This document shows, in pieces, positions 12,551 to 23,728 of a stretch of DNA of 64,000 nucleotides. Origin of the DNA: Marisa cornuarietis (Eukaryota; Mollusca; Gastropoda; Architaenioglossa; Ampullariidae); the NCBI GenBank assembly GCA_004794655.1, contig SMMW01000576.1, positions 1,240,001-1,304,000 on the forward strand, in the 5' to 3' direction. A program made the translations under genes and the position numbers. Under the pieces are notes generated by a model. It was not told where the DNA came from, did no database searches, and was given only the letters and a program-made list of their open reading frames with translations. Every line of letters begins with the position of its first letter. The first letter of the stretch is position 1.

Positions 12551-13567
12551 CTGACACATCTATTGTGCATCCTGTTGCTGTTGACCATGTTAAGAGGCCG
12601 GTGTCTAGCTTCACCCTGGATTGAGGAGAATAGCAACTCGGTGAACCTGCGCGCGCAGTTATGCAAAACCGTTTCCGAGGACCATCTTCGGAGCATGCTT
12701 GGAGAGGCCTTCGATCATAGCGGAATGATCACTGAAGACATGGCCGCCACTAAATGCGCCGACCCCTCCAGGCTTAGCCACCCGACTGACGACGTGGAGG
12801 ACAGGTCAGCGGTAGACCCCTATTATCAAGAGGACGAACCCGATCGCGATCTTGACGAAATTGTGGACGTTGACGCTGGTTGGCAGGAAGACATGAAAGA
12901 CGAAGTGATAGACATTGAAGAGGACGAAGAGAAAGACTTAAAAAGTGAGGCCAGTTTATTTAAAAAAGAACATGAAATTGAATCTACCTTAGCAGACTCC
13001 ACGGACGTAGACCGCTTGAAGCTCAATAAGCAGGCAGAGCCCACTGCGGGGCAGTTGTCGTCTTTGCTGAGCTACATGAAGCGCCGTCGTCGGGCTTCCA
13101 GCGACAAGCAAGTTCCGCCTGAAGCAACAGACGATATCCTGGGAAAGGTGAACAAGAAAAATGACTCCTTACTACCGCTAAGGCTGTTCCTTACCGGCAA
13201 AAATAAAAAAACTTAGACGAAAGTTTACAGAAAAAAGGCTAAGAAGCTAGCCGGTAAGCCTCTTCCTTGGCAGTGCACACTTGAGGAGAAGTGGCTGCGG
13301 CTAAAGGAGGGCTACTTCCCGACGCTTCTTCAGGAAGGCAAATGCACGAGAGACAAATGTTTTTACAGACTCTACGACTGTAATCCTCAGCTGTATCCTG
13401 TCAAAATTCTCAAACGGGATCCAGACTACTGCAACCCGCTGCCGTCTATCAGCCTCAACACAACATACGAACAAAAATGGAATATTGTGCGCTACTTCGT
13501 CACCGTGGGCTGCACGTGTGGTATCAAAGATCAGAAGACTGGGCAGCCGCGGCGAAGGAAAACCTAG
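12551..13567 (+). CDS. PTTH/Trunk-like secreted cystine-knot factor, copy 1 (main coding exon; in-frame TAG)
   Basis: Probable secreted growth-factor/neurohormone precursor. The exon starts after a CAG acceptor ending at 12550 (TTTGTGTGCAG) and opens directly in a hydrophobic signal-peptide core (L-T-H-L-L-C-I-L-L-L-L-T-M-L), so the start Met must lie in an unseen upstream exon. Then come a conserved S-P-W-I-E-E segment, a very acidic propeptide (about 12790-12960), a basic processing site KRRRR at 13079-13093, and a C-terminal domain with seven Cys (W-Q-C at 13268-13276, G-K-C, D-K-C-F-Y, Y-D-C, D-Y-C, final G-C-T-C-G). The Y-P-V-K-I-L-K-R block and the terminal V-x-V-G-C-T-C fit the PTTH/Trunk family, ligands of Torso-type receptors in arthropods. 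One TAG at 13214-13216 separates pro- and mature regions, yet both sides are in the same frame to a TAG at 13565-13567. Family call fairly confident; functional status uncertain. Confidence 0.72.
13148..13216 (+). other. Possible 69-nt intron removing the in-frame stop of copy 1
   Basis: AAG|GTGAAC at 13147/13148 is a reasonable donor, and CTTAG ending at 13216 is an AG acceptor that includes the TAG itself. The interval is 69 nt, divisible by three, and joins phase 0 to phase 0, linking D-I-L-G-K to T-K-V-Y-R-K. Against it: the acceptor is preceded by an A-rich stretch rather than a pyrimidine tract. The alternative acceptor at 13230 would give an 83-nt intron and break the frame. If the segment is not spliced, copy 1 is truncated before its cystine-knot domain. 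Confidence 0.35.
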
Positions 13568-13649
13568 TGATTTTTTTTTATTACGTAATGTATAGATACA
13601 CCCAACTTATAAATTATACATGGGAAAAGCAATATTTAACGTTACGCTC

Positions 13650-13651
<2 letters not shown>

Positions 13652-13686
<35 letters not shown>
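13652..13686. repeat. (AC)n microsatellite 3' of PTTH/Trunk-like copy 1
   Basis: About 17 AC units, 85 nt after the final stop of copy 1. Confidence 0.96.
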
Positions 13687-13687
<1 letters not shown>

Positions 13688-15139
13688 AAGAGAACCATCA
13701 AACACTATGTGCACTCCCTTCCCAGTCGTCCTGACATTAATGTAAAAAACCACTACTCTCACACCCCGGAGCAAAGCATGACAGCGACAAGTATGTCCAA
13801 GAAACGTGAACTTACACTTTTCGAACAAGAAACCAAAACCGAGCACATGACCATCCATTTTACCCGAAAGCCACCTTCCCATATCAAGCAAGTTATGACT
13901 CTCCACTACATACATCGTTATTTGAAAAATTTGCCAAGATCTAAATTTGTTCTCCTAAACGTGAAAAACAAACAAAACAAAAATCTCAAGGGAGATAATG
14001 CAATGCTCAAAACACAAAAATAATATGTTGTATATAAAGCACTAAGGGGTATGTGTGCTGCGGGTATTTTCGGTCTTCTTTTTTAGATCATGATACATAC
14101 ATGTACAAGATATGCAATCATACACAGAAATATTTCAAGATTTAAGCCACCTACATACACACAAGTCACATTCTAAACATAAATAGACTAACAAAAATGC
14201 TGTCCGTCTAGTATGATGTAGGCAGTTACAGACAGAACCGTTACTTAAAAAGTCACATGGCTATATGGGAGCCACTGTAGTGATTTGACACGAGAGACGC
14301 ACGTGTGTTGTTTCCAAACAGACACGGGTGCAGTCACGTGTAAACAAGGAGAGACTTCGAAATACGTTTCTTTGGCATTTACAGACTGGTTATTGGACAG
14401 TACCGTTTGTGGGCTTTTCCCTTTCTTTTGGGGAAGTAACCTTAAGTCTGTTCGTATTGACTATCTTTATATTTTATGGTTGTTTTAATATTAATACAGT
14501 TGTCATCTTTTGCTTTTCAATACCTATTAATCCCCACTCATCATTGGTGTATTGTGTAATTGTCTTTCTCTCGCAGAATATTCTCGTTCTTCGTGTGTAA
14601 GTAAATGTGTCTCTTTTCTCTTTTATGCAGAGCACATGGAAAAGAAGGGAAAAAATGGAATAGGGAGAAAAAGAAAGAAATGGGAAAATGACATACAGCC
14701 ATACTCTTGAAAGAAAGGTTGACGCAGACAGGTTCTTTTAAATCGTTCAGAGATATCAGAAGTGCTTTTTCCAAATGTTTTTTCCTTGAAAAAATTTTGG
14801 AGCATTTCTGGTTCCTGCTAAGCCAGTGAATAGCTACGAACTTGCGCTCATTGTCGTTAGTAGTAGAGTCGTTGTAGCTATGACTAATATCATAGACGAA
14901 CATGGTAAAAAGCCGATCACATTGTTCTCCTTGGTGTAACTTCTGCGATCACAACCAACCGCCGCTGGAACTCGAGAAGGGAGAGAATTCATCATCTCAT
15001 TAAAACCGCCGTTTCACCCACCCTCCACCTTTCACACTATTAACTCATCAAACAGCAGCGTGGTCATGCACAGTAGCTCGAGAGTCTGCCAGGAACCTGT
15101 TTGCTGCATCACTTGCAGATACACCACCACCACCACCAA
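13687..15139. other. Non-coding flank between copy 1 and block B
   Basis: AT-rich; no clear AATAAA close to the copy 1 stop. A CAC/CCA run precedes block B. No other feature seen. Confidence 0.5.
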
Positions 15140-15543
15140 GGAGACTGGGGCTGATGGTTGAGTGTGGTGGCTCCGTGACAGAGTCACGTGACGAGATGAT
15201 CTTTGCCACACTATCCACCGTCTGCGTTCAATGTTTAATGTTCTTGATTTTTATGTTTTAGTTTGACTGGCTGTAGTATAACCCGACGGTTTGACCATTA
15301 AACCAAAATGTCAAACATGATAAATGTCTGCGCATATCCTGAAGTGTCAAACACGATAAATGTCTGTGCATATCCTATGCGCATCTTTGTACGAAAAAAA
15401 ATCGTAGGTCGGGTAGGTGATGTGTACAGACATTTTGTGTGGTGGTGGGGAAACGGACTATAAAGACGTTTGTTTAGTGGGGAAGATTTTTGTTTTCTGC
15501 CCATTTTATGTCTGCTGCTTCTGATGAGGAAAGATGAGACTAC
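15140..15543 (+). promoter_or_regulatory. Duplicated non-coding block B, second copy of block A
   Basis: Second copy of the 11213-11590 block, same strand. GTCACGTGAC is at 15183-15192 and TATAAAG at 15459-15465. It differs by an internal tandem duplication of about 40 bp near 15309-15390 (GATAAATGTCTG repeated). It sits between PTTH/Trunk-like copies 1 and 2, about 2.5 kb before copy 2, as expected if a segmental duplication carried upstream DNA with the coding unit. Confidence 0.42.
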
Positions 15544-15879
15544 TAGGCCTTTTTCTTTTTTGGGGGGTAGGGGGCAGATGGAATAACTTGCTTTGACTTG
15601 CGATAGGGTTGTGCGACGATGGGCTGGGTGGAATCTTTTTAACTGTGGTTGTTTGTTGGTGGTGGGGTGGTCGGTGTAAAAGGATGTTTAGGTTGTTGAA
15701 ATGAATTTGGGGTGTGGTTTTGATAATAGGGGGTCAACCTCAGTTTTACCAATCATAGGAAAAATGTCTAGTGGCGAGATTTTGCCGCGTTTAGCATTAT
15801 CCGTGTCGTCATCGAAGATATTCGTCTCGTCAACTTTATTCCTTATCTGTGTCATGAATCTCGCGGAGTGAGTACACGA

Positions 15880-17270
15880 AGATGGCCAGGGGTCGTAATT
15901 ACCGCTGCCTCGGGCCGCTCACTTTCTCGATACCTCTGCCACATCCCTCAGACATTTACGTGTACGTGAAACACTTACACTAAATTGCTACTAATGATCC
16001 AATCTGACTAGGAGCCTCCAGCTCACGTCCCGAATAACAAACTCAACGCAATTTACTGTATTAAGAAAATTATTAATGATCGAGAGTTTTTACACATCAA
16101 TTTACAAAAGATGCAAATATAATACTTCAAATTCCAATTATGGCTTGTTCTCCTTACAATTCCTTATGGCTAATCCAGGTATCGTGAGTCACTGCCTTAA
16201 CCACTACACACAACACACCACAATCGTTTGATTGACACTCCTCACTTGTCTCTACACACGAAAATCTCTTGCCACGTGGAGGGCCCTGCGATGTTCTTGA
16301 CGTCTGGGAATCCGTTGATGTCACTCGGTCCATCGCTGCTGCCTCTTTCACGAACAAAGACTCTGGCATCGCCGTGTCCCACCATGTGTCTCTTCTGTCG
16401 CCTGTAGGCCGGACTGTCGTCTCTTAATGGCGCCTACTGAGGGACCAACATTTATCTACCAGTCTCAGCCTCTGCGACCAAACAGGTACTGGTGATGAAG
16501 CGTTGCGCACTCTGTGATAGAGTGGGTCTTACACACCTCCAAGTCGGCTGTGCTGGAGTAGTCGCGATTCCACACATCCTCGAACAGATCTCTGCTACAA
16601 CCTTCCTCCTCGATAATCCAGCACAAAGACGACAATTCCTCGCTGGTCACAATGTTAAATCTCCCTCCGCGAGGACTATCCTCTCTCATGATTGGTCAAG
16701 CATAAAACATATTCACTTTCAACCATTCTGCTACCTAGCTACATCCAATCGCTGCTTAATTAGCACATGGACAGGTGGGTGGTCACTGACTTACCATTGC
16801 CCACTGCACCCCTCTCTTATCCCCTTCCAACAGTAACGTGGTGAGCGACTGTGGCGCCATCCCGTCTGGCTTTCTTTTCACTACCTGTGTCCAGTTGATC
16901 GCAATAACAACAAGCGTAGTGGATTTGCTAGGGATACCTCGGTCTTACAATTAACGGGCCTACCCTGACCTTCGGTCACTGCTAGTCTCTCCTCGTCTGG
17001 GAGATTTTCTCTAGCGATAACGGCAGTTCCACAGTCCGGCCTAACCCCCACGCTAGCTACATCCTGTGGTTCACAGGTCTAACTGATTCCAGGGGAGATA
17101 AACGGCGGTGACACGTTCTTGGACTTTGTCCATCTCTGGTGCCTGATACCACCGTAACGCCACATTAACAGCTAACCCGTTCCCACAGTTACCCATTCCA
17201 CCTTATGATGGCGCGTTTAACAGCGCGTGCGCTCGACTCGTGCAGGGAGCAAAAATGCGGTACCAACACT
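15880..17270. other. GC-richer block of unknown origin, possible retroelement remains
   Basis: Base composition shifts relative to the AT-rich flanks. It contains TGGCGCCTACTGAGGGAC (16428-16445), which resembles a Lys-tRNA-type primer binding site at 12 of 18 positions (TGGCGCC and GGGAC), and a perfect 12-bp inverted pair AGGCCGGACTGT (16406-16417) and ACAGTCCGGCCT (17031-17042). No gag or pol frame was found. An LTR-type or other transposon fragment is possible. Confidence 0.2.
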
Positions 17271-18041
17271 ATAGCCCTATTCCTAGTTATGTCATGATCG
17301 TATGTCTATGAAGAACACACGTGTGCGATCAGTTTAAATCCGATATCTTAGTTTCATTTTCACTTTTTTTTCTAACTTGCTGTACTGGTAATGGAACATT
17401 TTAGCAATTATCCAATTTTTTTTTTTTTTTGATGGGGAAAAATGAAAGACCAAAGATGGTTTATCGCCAACATAAATCGAAAGAGTTATGCTAAATGGAG
17501 AAACGTTCACCCACTATAGCTAATCCTCTATGCAGAGCGCTCTCTAGATAGCTGGTGTTGAATACTGATTCATCTCCTGATAATAATAGAAATTATTACC
17601 ATGATGAAAATAACCCCCCCCCCTAAAATGACTGGCATATAAACGCTCGACATTCACAACATTAATCCAAGCACTTCCATCTGATTTATGCAGCCGTGCA
17701 CATCGTTAAAAATAGAAGCATATTATCTTAACAGAAAAGAAATCAAAACCTCGGCTGCAAGGTACGAGGGTGAAAGAAGACAGCATAGAAAGGATGAAGT
17801 GCTGGAAGGACGAACAAAAGGACAAAGTTAGGACAACCAGTTTGTATGCAGATGTGTCTGTAGGACTTCAGCTTGCCGCCTTAGAAATCTACTTAACTAA
17901 TGGATCAAAGACTAAATTAGCTAATTCCTGTAAGAGTAATGTGAAAAGGGGGTAAAATAGGTAAAACAAAGAAAATTAAAGCTGAATACAAAAATCTAAA
18001 TGGTTTACAGGTTTTGTTGAAATCGTACATTATTTTTTTAG

Positions 18042-18523
18042 TGCTAATGACTTTCTTGCGAATCCTATTTCTGCTGATGACAGAAGGCCAGTGTCTAGCC
18101 GGGCCATGGATTGTAGAAAATCCGGGATCGGTGATCTTCAAGGCGTCGATATGCCAGCAAGTGCCCAAAGAACATTTGCGCGCTATGCTGAAGGCTGACG
18201 ATCCGACGACGACATAGAGAGACCTCGGGACGACCCCTTCTACCATGGGGACAACTCCGACACCCTTCATGACGTTTATAAACGAGCGAAGTCACTGGAC
18301 CCTCCATCTTCCCTCGGACCGCAGTTTTGAGCAGATATGGCGTCGGTATGTTTTGGACGGGAAATGCACCAGCAGCAAATGCTTTTACAAAATGCACAGC
18401 TGTATCCCTAAGACATACCCTAAAAAAAATCCTTCAAAAGGGACCCAGACAGTTGCACTCCTAGGACAGAGACATTACTTAGAAAACCATGTTATATTTC
18501 GAATGAGACGCATTCAACAATAG
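18042..18523 (+). pseudogene. PTTH/Trunk-like copy 2, frameshifted relic
   Basis: After a TTTTTTTAG acceptor (ends 18041) the sequence aligns with copy 1: signal core (F-L-R-I-L-F-L-L-M-T), then G-Q-C-L-A-G-P-W-I-V-E-N, S-V-I-F-K, and E-H-L-R-A-M-L. The first frame hits TAG at 18215-18217. In the shifted frame from about 18198 the propeptide continues as D-D-D-I-E-R-P-R-D-D-P-F-Y-H with a Y-K-R processing-like site. After a second shift near 18320 the domain resumes as F-E-Q-I-W-R-R-Y, D-G-K-C-T-S-S-K-C-F-Y-K and ends at 18521-18523 without the terminal G-C-T-C motif. At least two frameshifts and the lost last cysteines mean it cannot encode a full product. The homology to copy 1 is clear. 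Confidence 0.7.
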
Positions 18524-19085
18524 TGTACTTTACCCAAGACAATAGAAACAGCTAGACCAGATAATTTTCTTATGCAAGACAATGCGGCTAGTATTTTTGG
18601 CAAATTTACAAATATGAAAACAGTTATCAACGTCTCTTATTTTGGTTTTTATTTATGAGTGTGTCAAGCCTTGCTACAAGCTCTTTTTAGCTCTTAATGT
18701 CATATTATGTCTATGCATATATATATATATATAATGTCTAATTAAGTAGCTATCATAATCAGCAGGAAAGACAGGATTCGGGACAAAGTAACTAAAGGTA
18801 AAAACAAGCTGATCACCATATAGAGGAAATGATATATCAGTAGCACATCTCGACCTCATTGATGTGTCAGTAGCATTAATTTCTTCTAATTAAACATAGT
18901 CACTAATTCCGTGGGTAATCAGTTGTAGCTAAACCATACCAGCAAGGAATAAAGAGATTAGTGCATACTAAATCAAACTTACATGAACGTTCGAACAATA
19001 CTGCCACTTATTATTTAAAGCATCAAAAACTTTTTTTTTTAAGTAAGATAACACTATTTTAAAAACCAACTATATTTTTGTGCAG

Positions 19086-19496
19086 CTGACTCGTCTGTGT
19101 ATCATGCTGTTGATAATGGTGGACGGACAGTTCCTTGCTGTATCCAGGAATGCGAAAAAAACCTTGTTTATCAGTAATCTTCAAAGAGCCGATAGGGCAG
19201 CAAATGCACGAGGAACATTTGAATGTTAAGCGGAAAACCAACAGCGCGACTGACCTCAGGGACAGACCTACAGACGACATTTTTTACCAAAAGGACGACC
19301 CCGACTCCCATCGGGAGGTTAACAGGAATAAGGGCATTAAACAGCAACTATCTTCTTTAGGCCTGCATGTTTAAGCACACGTGGCGTCAGGTGAAAGAAA
19401 TGCTGTTTTGGACGGAAATACACCGCCAACATATGCTATCACAAAATGTACACCTCCATCCATAAGTTGTACCTTAAATTCTTTTAACGGGACCGG
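19086..19496 (+). pseudogene. PTTH/Trunk-like copy 3, degraded relic
   Basis: Begins with CTGACTCG straight after TTTTTGTGCAG (ends 19085), the same acceptor-codon junction as copy 1. Signal core L-T-R-L-C-I-M-L-L-I-M-V is readable, then the frame changes. S-V-I-F-K-E-P-I-G-Q-Q and E-E-H-L continue in the frame used at 19135-19374, followed by a propeptide (D-L-R-D-R-P-T-D-D-I-F-Y-Q-K-D-D-P-D) matching copies 1 and 2. After a TAA near 19372 the nucleotides still align with copy 2 (the TTTTGGACGGAAATACACC block), but the equivalent cysteine codons have been lost and the alignment fades at about 19496. It is closest to copy 2. Confidence 0.62.
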
Positions 19497-19800
19497 GAAT
19501 AATGATTATTTTGACAGAAACCGAGTTGATGGCTCACCTTGAAACACCAGCTTCCTCCCCACCTCAGCTCCACGACGTAGGACGCCAGACGTCAACTGAT
19601 TGTGGAAAATGTAGTGACAAAGATGAAAGGAAAAAATCCTGTACAACAGAGCCAGCAAAAAAAAAAAAAAAATCACAAACTGATATTGAACGTCGAAATC
19701 GTCCACATCACCGCTGGCTGCCAGGGTCACCAGGAGCAGAGGACCGCACAACAGCGATTTAAGAAATCGTAAGACAACGTAGAAAAACAAAGTGTGTGAG

Positions 19801-20350
19801 CTGACTCCTAGCTACGCATCCTGGTGCTGACCATGTTATGTCTGGAGATATAGATCAAATGAAAATATACGAACTGAGATTGAAGAACAAATCAGCGAAC
19901 AATCAAAGTCAGCAAAGCGTACGGGCAGCAATACAGCTTTGTGACATGTAGAGATTGTATAATCTGTTGCTGCTGATGGTGGGAAGCTGGTTACTTGGCA
20001 TGTTATGGAATTTAGAAACGTCAGGAATAGTTATTGTCAAGGAGCGATTCTGCATCCGTATAAACATATGAATGGTTGGCTCAAAGTGCCCACCTGACTG
20101 TTTCCTAGGATGAAGACGTCTTAGCAATGTCGAGAGAAAACAGAGATCAATCTAGATGAGTTTCAGGAAGCGTGGCTCGGCATGAAAGATGTCTATTATC
20201 CGTTGTTTTTTGTTTTGTTTTGTTTTGTTTTTTTTTGGTTTTTTGTTGTTGTTGTAAAGGGCAGAAAATGAATCCTTACGAACAATCTTTTCGACTGCAT
20301 TCCTATGTCTTCCAAACGAAAGTCTTAACACCTGAACCGGACTGCTGTAA
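19801..20350 (+). pseudogene. PTTH/Trunk-like copy 4, most degraded relic with T-rich insertion
   Basis: CTGACTCCTAGCTACGCATC at 19801 lines up with the signal-core start of copies 1 and 3, and CTGACCATGTTA follows as in copy 1; the preceding TGTGTGAG is a decayed acceptor. The propeptide is unrecognisable. At about 20154 the frame F-Q-E-A-W-L-G-M-K-D-V-Y-Y-P matches E-K-W-L-R-L-K-E-G-Y-F-P of copy 1, but a T/G-rich run (about 20200-20255) sits where the next cysteine should be. At 20290-20345 GACTGCATTCCT and a K-V-L-x-x-E-P-D-C-C stretch in another frame match the Y-D-C-N-P and K-I-L-K-R-D-P-D-Y-C part of copy 1. Homology rests on several short blocks in the right order. Confidence 0.5.
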
Positions 20351-20964
20351 ATCCTCTTACAACAGATAAGAGGCATGTCACGCACCACTCGCGGACACGC
20401 GCATTTTTACCAGGGAAAAACAACTTACACACAAGATCACTTTTGGTGCAGAGCGTCCCTTCCAGAGACACGAATAATTATCAAATTCAATATCAAATTC
20501 AAACAAGCAACTCAAGTCAATGAGTGGCACCCTTACAGCCAGATAACACAAGAATTAAACATGCCATGCAATAGGCCAGTCTTCTTAAAACAAAGCAGTT
20601 AAGCTGGTTTCACACAATCCGTGATATCAGTTCAACACACTCCTAAACAGTCATGAAATAACACCAGTGCAAAAATGCATATCGAAGCGCATACAAAGGT
20701 CGTAAAAGATATGCAGTTATCCCAACATACAGTGCACTAAGTACACACCTGGATTAATCAGGTAAACGATAAGAGTCAGAAAGGGCCACACACAGCTAGG
20801 CCCTAGCACACTTTGTTGAAGGAACAAAACACTAACAGTTCTCCAGTCTCCTTCCAACGGGTACTTAATTCTCACAAATCTGAAAGGAACCGAAACTGGC
20901 ACCCCCCCCCCTTCCGCCGCTTATCCTTATCTCAGAAGAAAAAAGTCTTACTTTGCCACTGTTC

Positions 20965-21232
20965 TGGGCTGAGTTGCACGACACGTTTCTAAACCTTAAA
21001 ACTGTTCTACAGAAGCAAAATCTGTTCTTAGCCATTTTGATGCATTGCACAAGAGCATACTAAAAATTGTACTGACAGGACGGAAAGTCAGAATTAAACA
21101 ACTTTATCTTACTTAAAGCAGTTTTAGTTTTAAAAATTCAAAAATTTTGGTGTGCACTTTAAACTGATTATCTAAAAAGATTTAAGGCCTAAAAGTGTTT
21201 AAAAGATAGAAATGTGTTGTGCAACTGGCCCC
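20965..21232. mobile_element. MITE of about 270 bp with AGTTGCAC-type inverted ends
   Basis: The left end GGGCTGAGTTGCACGACAC and the inverse of the right end GGGGCCAGTTGCACAACAC match closely and continue into TTTCT. A subterminal AGGCCTTAAA-type motif on the right is shared with the left end of the 23.7 kb repeat, so they are likely one family. No obvious TSD and no coding capacity. Confidence 0.5.
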
Positions 21233-21421
21233 TATTAGTCCTATACGGTCCACGCGTCTGCCTTGCGTCAGCGGTCCTCAGACACAGTTACTGGCTGCAG
21301 AATAGCACACAGCACTGGTCAAATCGTTCGGCCTCGCTCCTAAGGTCCCTCCCTCCCCTCAGCTCTGAGATAGGTGGACATGTTCCCTTCCGGTACGGCT
21401 CGTAAGATGGCGGTGAAGCGC

Positions 21422-21781
21422 ATATAAGCCTGTCACCCGCCTTGCTGGACCCCAGTCGTCTCTCCTCGCACCAGCTCCTCGGTTTCGTCAACAGCTTTCC
21501 TCGAGCCTGGCGTATTCCTCTGAGCACACGGCAGAGAGTTTTCGTGACGACTGTTTCAGAGTCCTAACAATAGCTAACTCACAGCGTTATCGGTAGCAGT
21601 TACAACAGCCTTCATCCTCCATAACAGCAACAACTGTGACAACGACGGTCACAGAAACATCGATATCAACATCACAAGTCACAGCGCTCACGTTGACAGC
21701 CCAAACGACGACAGACAGCAGCAGCTCTCTGGCTGTTTACGGACGGGCATATATACCCACCCCTGTCCACCTGGACAGAGG
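21422..21781 (+). promoter_or_regulatory. Candidate TATA promoter and non-coding first exon
   Basis: AAGATGGCGG (YY1-like) is followed by ATATAAG at 21422-21428. From there to a consensus donor AGAGG|GTGAGT (21782) about 350 nt contain no ATG, with raised CpG content, as expected for a 5' UTR exon. A plausible partner with a start codon is the exon at 27923-28058. The gene product is unknown. Confidence 0.3.
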
Positions 21782-22544
21782 GTGAGTTCTGCCCGCACCT
21801 GTAGGCTCGAGAAAACGGAAAGCTCACGAAAGAGACTACTGCAGCCCCTACAGAGGAAGCCTCATCTGTACTTTTATGATGCAATATAAAAAACTAACTT
21901 TACCCAGCGAATAATGTAGAATCTGTCGTTCGGATGGAACATAAAAAGAAAGACAACGGTGCCTTTTCATCAATTTTGATAAAAATGTGTAACTTGCGAA
22001 AGTGTCTGCAATTCTACGTGGTGCTAGGTATGTGAACAGTCTTGCCGTCCATCAACAGACAATTTGTAGAGCTTCTATACCCAGTGAGGTTATGAGTATC
22101 CGTGGACCTGGATGGTTCTACACCAATGTCAAAACTTCCATCCAAACATTCTAGAATTATATTCTGGGACATTTTGTTATTTTCTGGATCTGGATAAGGA
22201 TTTTCAGGATTTCCATCGATTTCTAACCTAGAAGCATCATGTTGACACCCACCATAAACTGTTACTAGCTTTTGTTAACAGATTTATTTTTAAGTATAAA
22301 AAATTAATTTTGGTCTGATCGTGCTAGTTCTTAGAAATCCAAATGCTTCAGTCTTAAAATAGGTTGTTTTTCACTACAGGAACACAATTATATTTGTGGT
22401 TCACATACTTAAAAAAAAGAGACCAGAACTTGCTATTTTCCAGCTCACACGTTTTAAGTGTGAATGCAAACTATCTCGAACTTCACACAAATCACATCTT
22501 CACGTGAATCATGACCTCCACGCGTATCACGAGGGACACCTTAC

Positions 22545-22700
22545 AATCTGAAAACATCTCTGTCAGATCTTGGTCATGCACGCAAACATTCCTATGCCGA
22601 ACAAAGAAGCTGTTTTAGTCTGATAAAAAAAATAGCTACATGTAACAGAAAAATACTTTCAAGCATTTGTACAGCTCTTGTTCTGATTCTGGATGGTGAT
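22545..22700 (+). repeat. Dispersed repeat, partner at 10585-10720
   Basis: Second member of the pair described at 10585-10720; ends are not sharply defined and no inverted termini were seen. Confidence 0.45.
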
Positions 22701-23728
22701 CAAAAACTTATTTTTAACCCTTCTAGAGGTTTTTACAAATGCAAATAGGTTAAAATTTGTCATGAGTCAAAAATTGTCTGATATTATTGGGGAAACTCTG
22801 GTTTACATGTTTACAGGTAGAACTAAGGAAACGAAAACACCCAAACAAGCTAGTCCTCATATCTTTTTGTCATATCAAAACTACGTTTAATATTTTCTTG
22901 TAACAATAATAATAGTAAATAAAAGACTGTTCTTAACATCTGTGTTATTGCTGCAGGCGTCCTAACCTGTGGGCCAATTTTTCAGTAAAGTGCCTGAGTT
23001 GTCTTCTGTTCACTCAGAATTTCTTGATGTGTTTTTGTCTTTTCTGGCAAAGAGTAAATTTGGCTCCGTGTTTTGGCTGCGCAAAATGCAAAGCATTGAC
23101 AAAGGAATCTAAAGACTACCCCTTAAATTTAGTGGAGTGTCAGGGATTGTAAGACCTTATGTTGTTTTGTTGTTTTAATGACCTTCAGATAAAAATTAAA
23201 CATTAAAATTAAAAAGCGTCTCAATCAGCCACGAAAGTAAGCATCAGTGTAATGTCTCAATATTATTGGTTTTTTTTTATTCCTGGTGGAAAGAAGCTGC
23301 TGTAATTATTGGTGTCACTTTTCATGCACATAAAACAGTGCAAATTGATGTTTGACAATTAGTAAAGAATTAATAGCACTTTCTTTATGTCTAGTTTCTT
23401 TAAAAAATGGCAGACGCGATTAGACCTCCGATATAAACTCCTGACGTTTTTAAGACAACCGAAGCCGTTAACATTTCTTAGACTTATTTGGCAAAGGTCC
23501 TGGAGGCAATGAATGTTCAGTAGAGTTTTCTTAACCTTAATGCCCAATCTACTTAAATCTTTCAACTTCGAAAAACAGCAATTTTCGAAGAAGATAAAAA
23601 AATGAAGATTCTAGAAATCTGAAATGCAGATAAAGTTTTTGCTTATTAAAAGACAAGATCTTTGGCAGGACACTGTTTGATAAAAGAACCTAATATAGCC
23701 ATGAATTCATAGCCATAAGTGTTTTACT

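Noticed and set aside
13148..13230. 83-nt intron ending at TTTACAG in hormone copy 1
   Set aside because: Better-looking acceptor, but the length breaks the frame into the cystine-knot domain.
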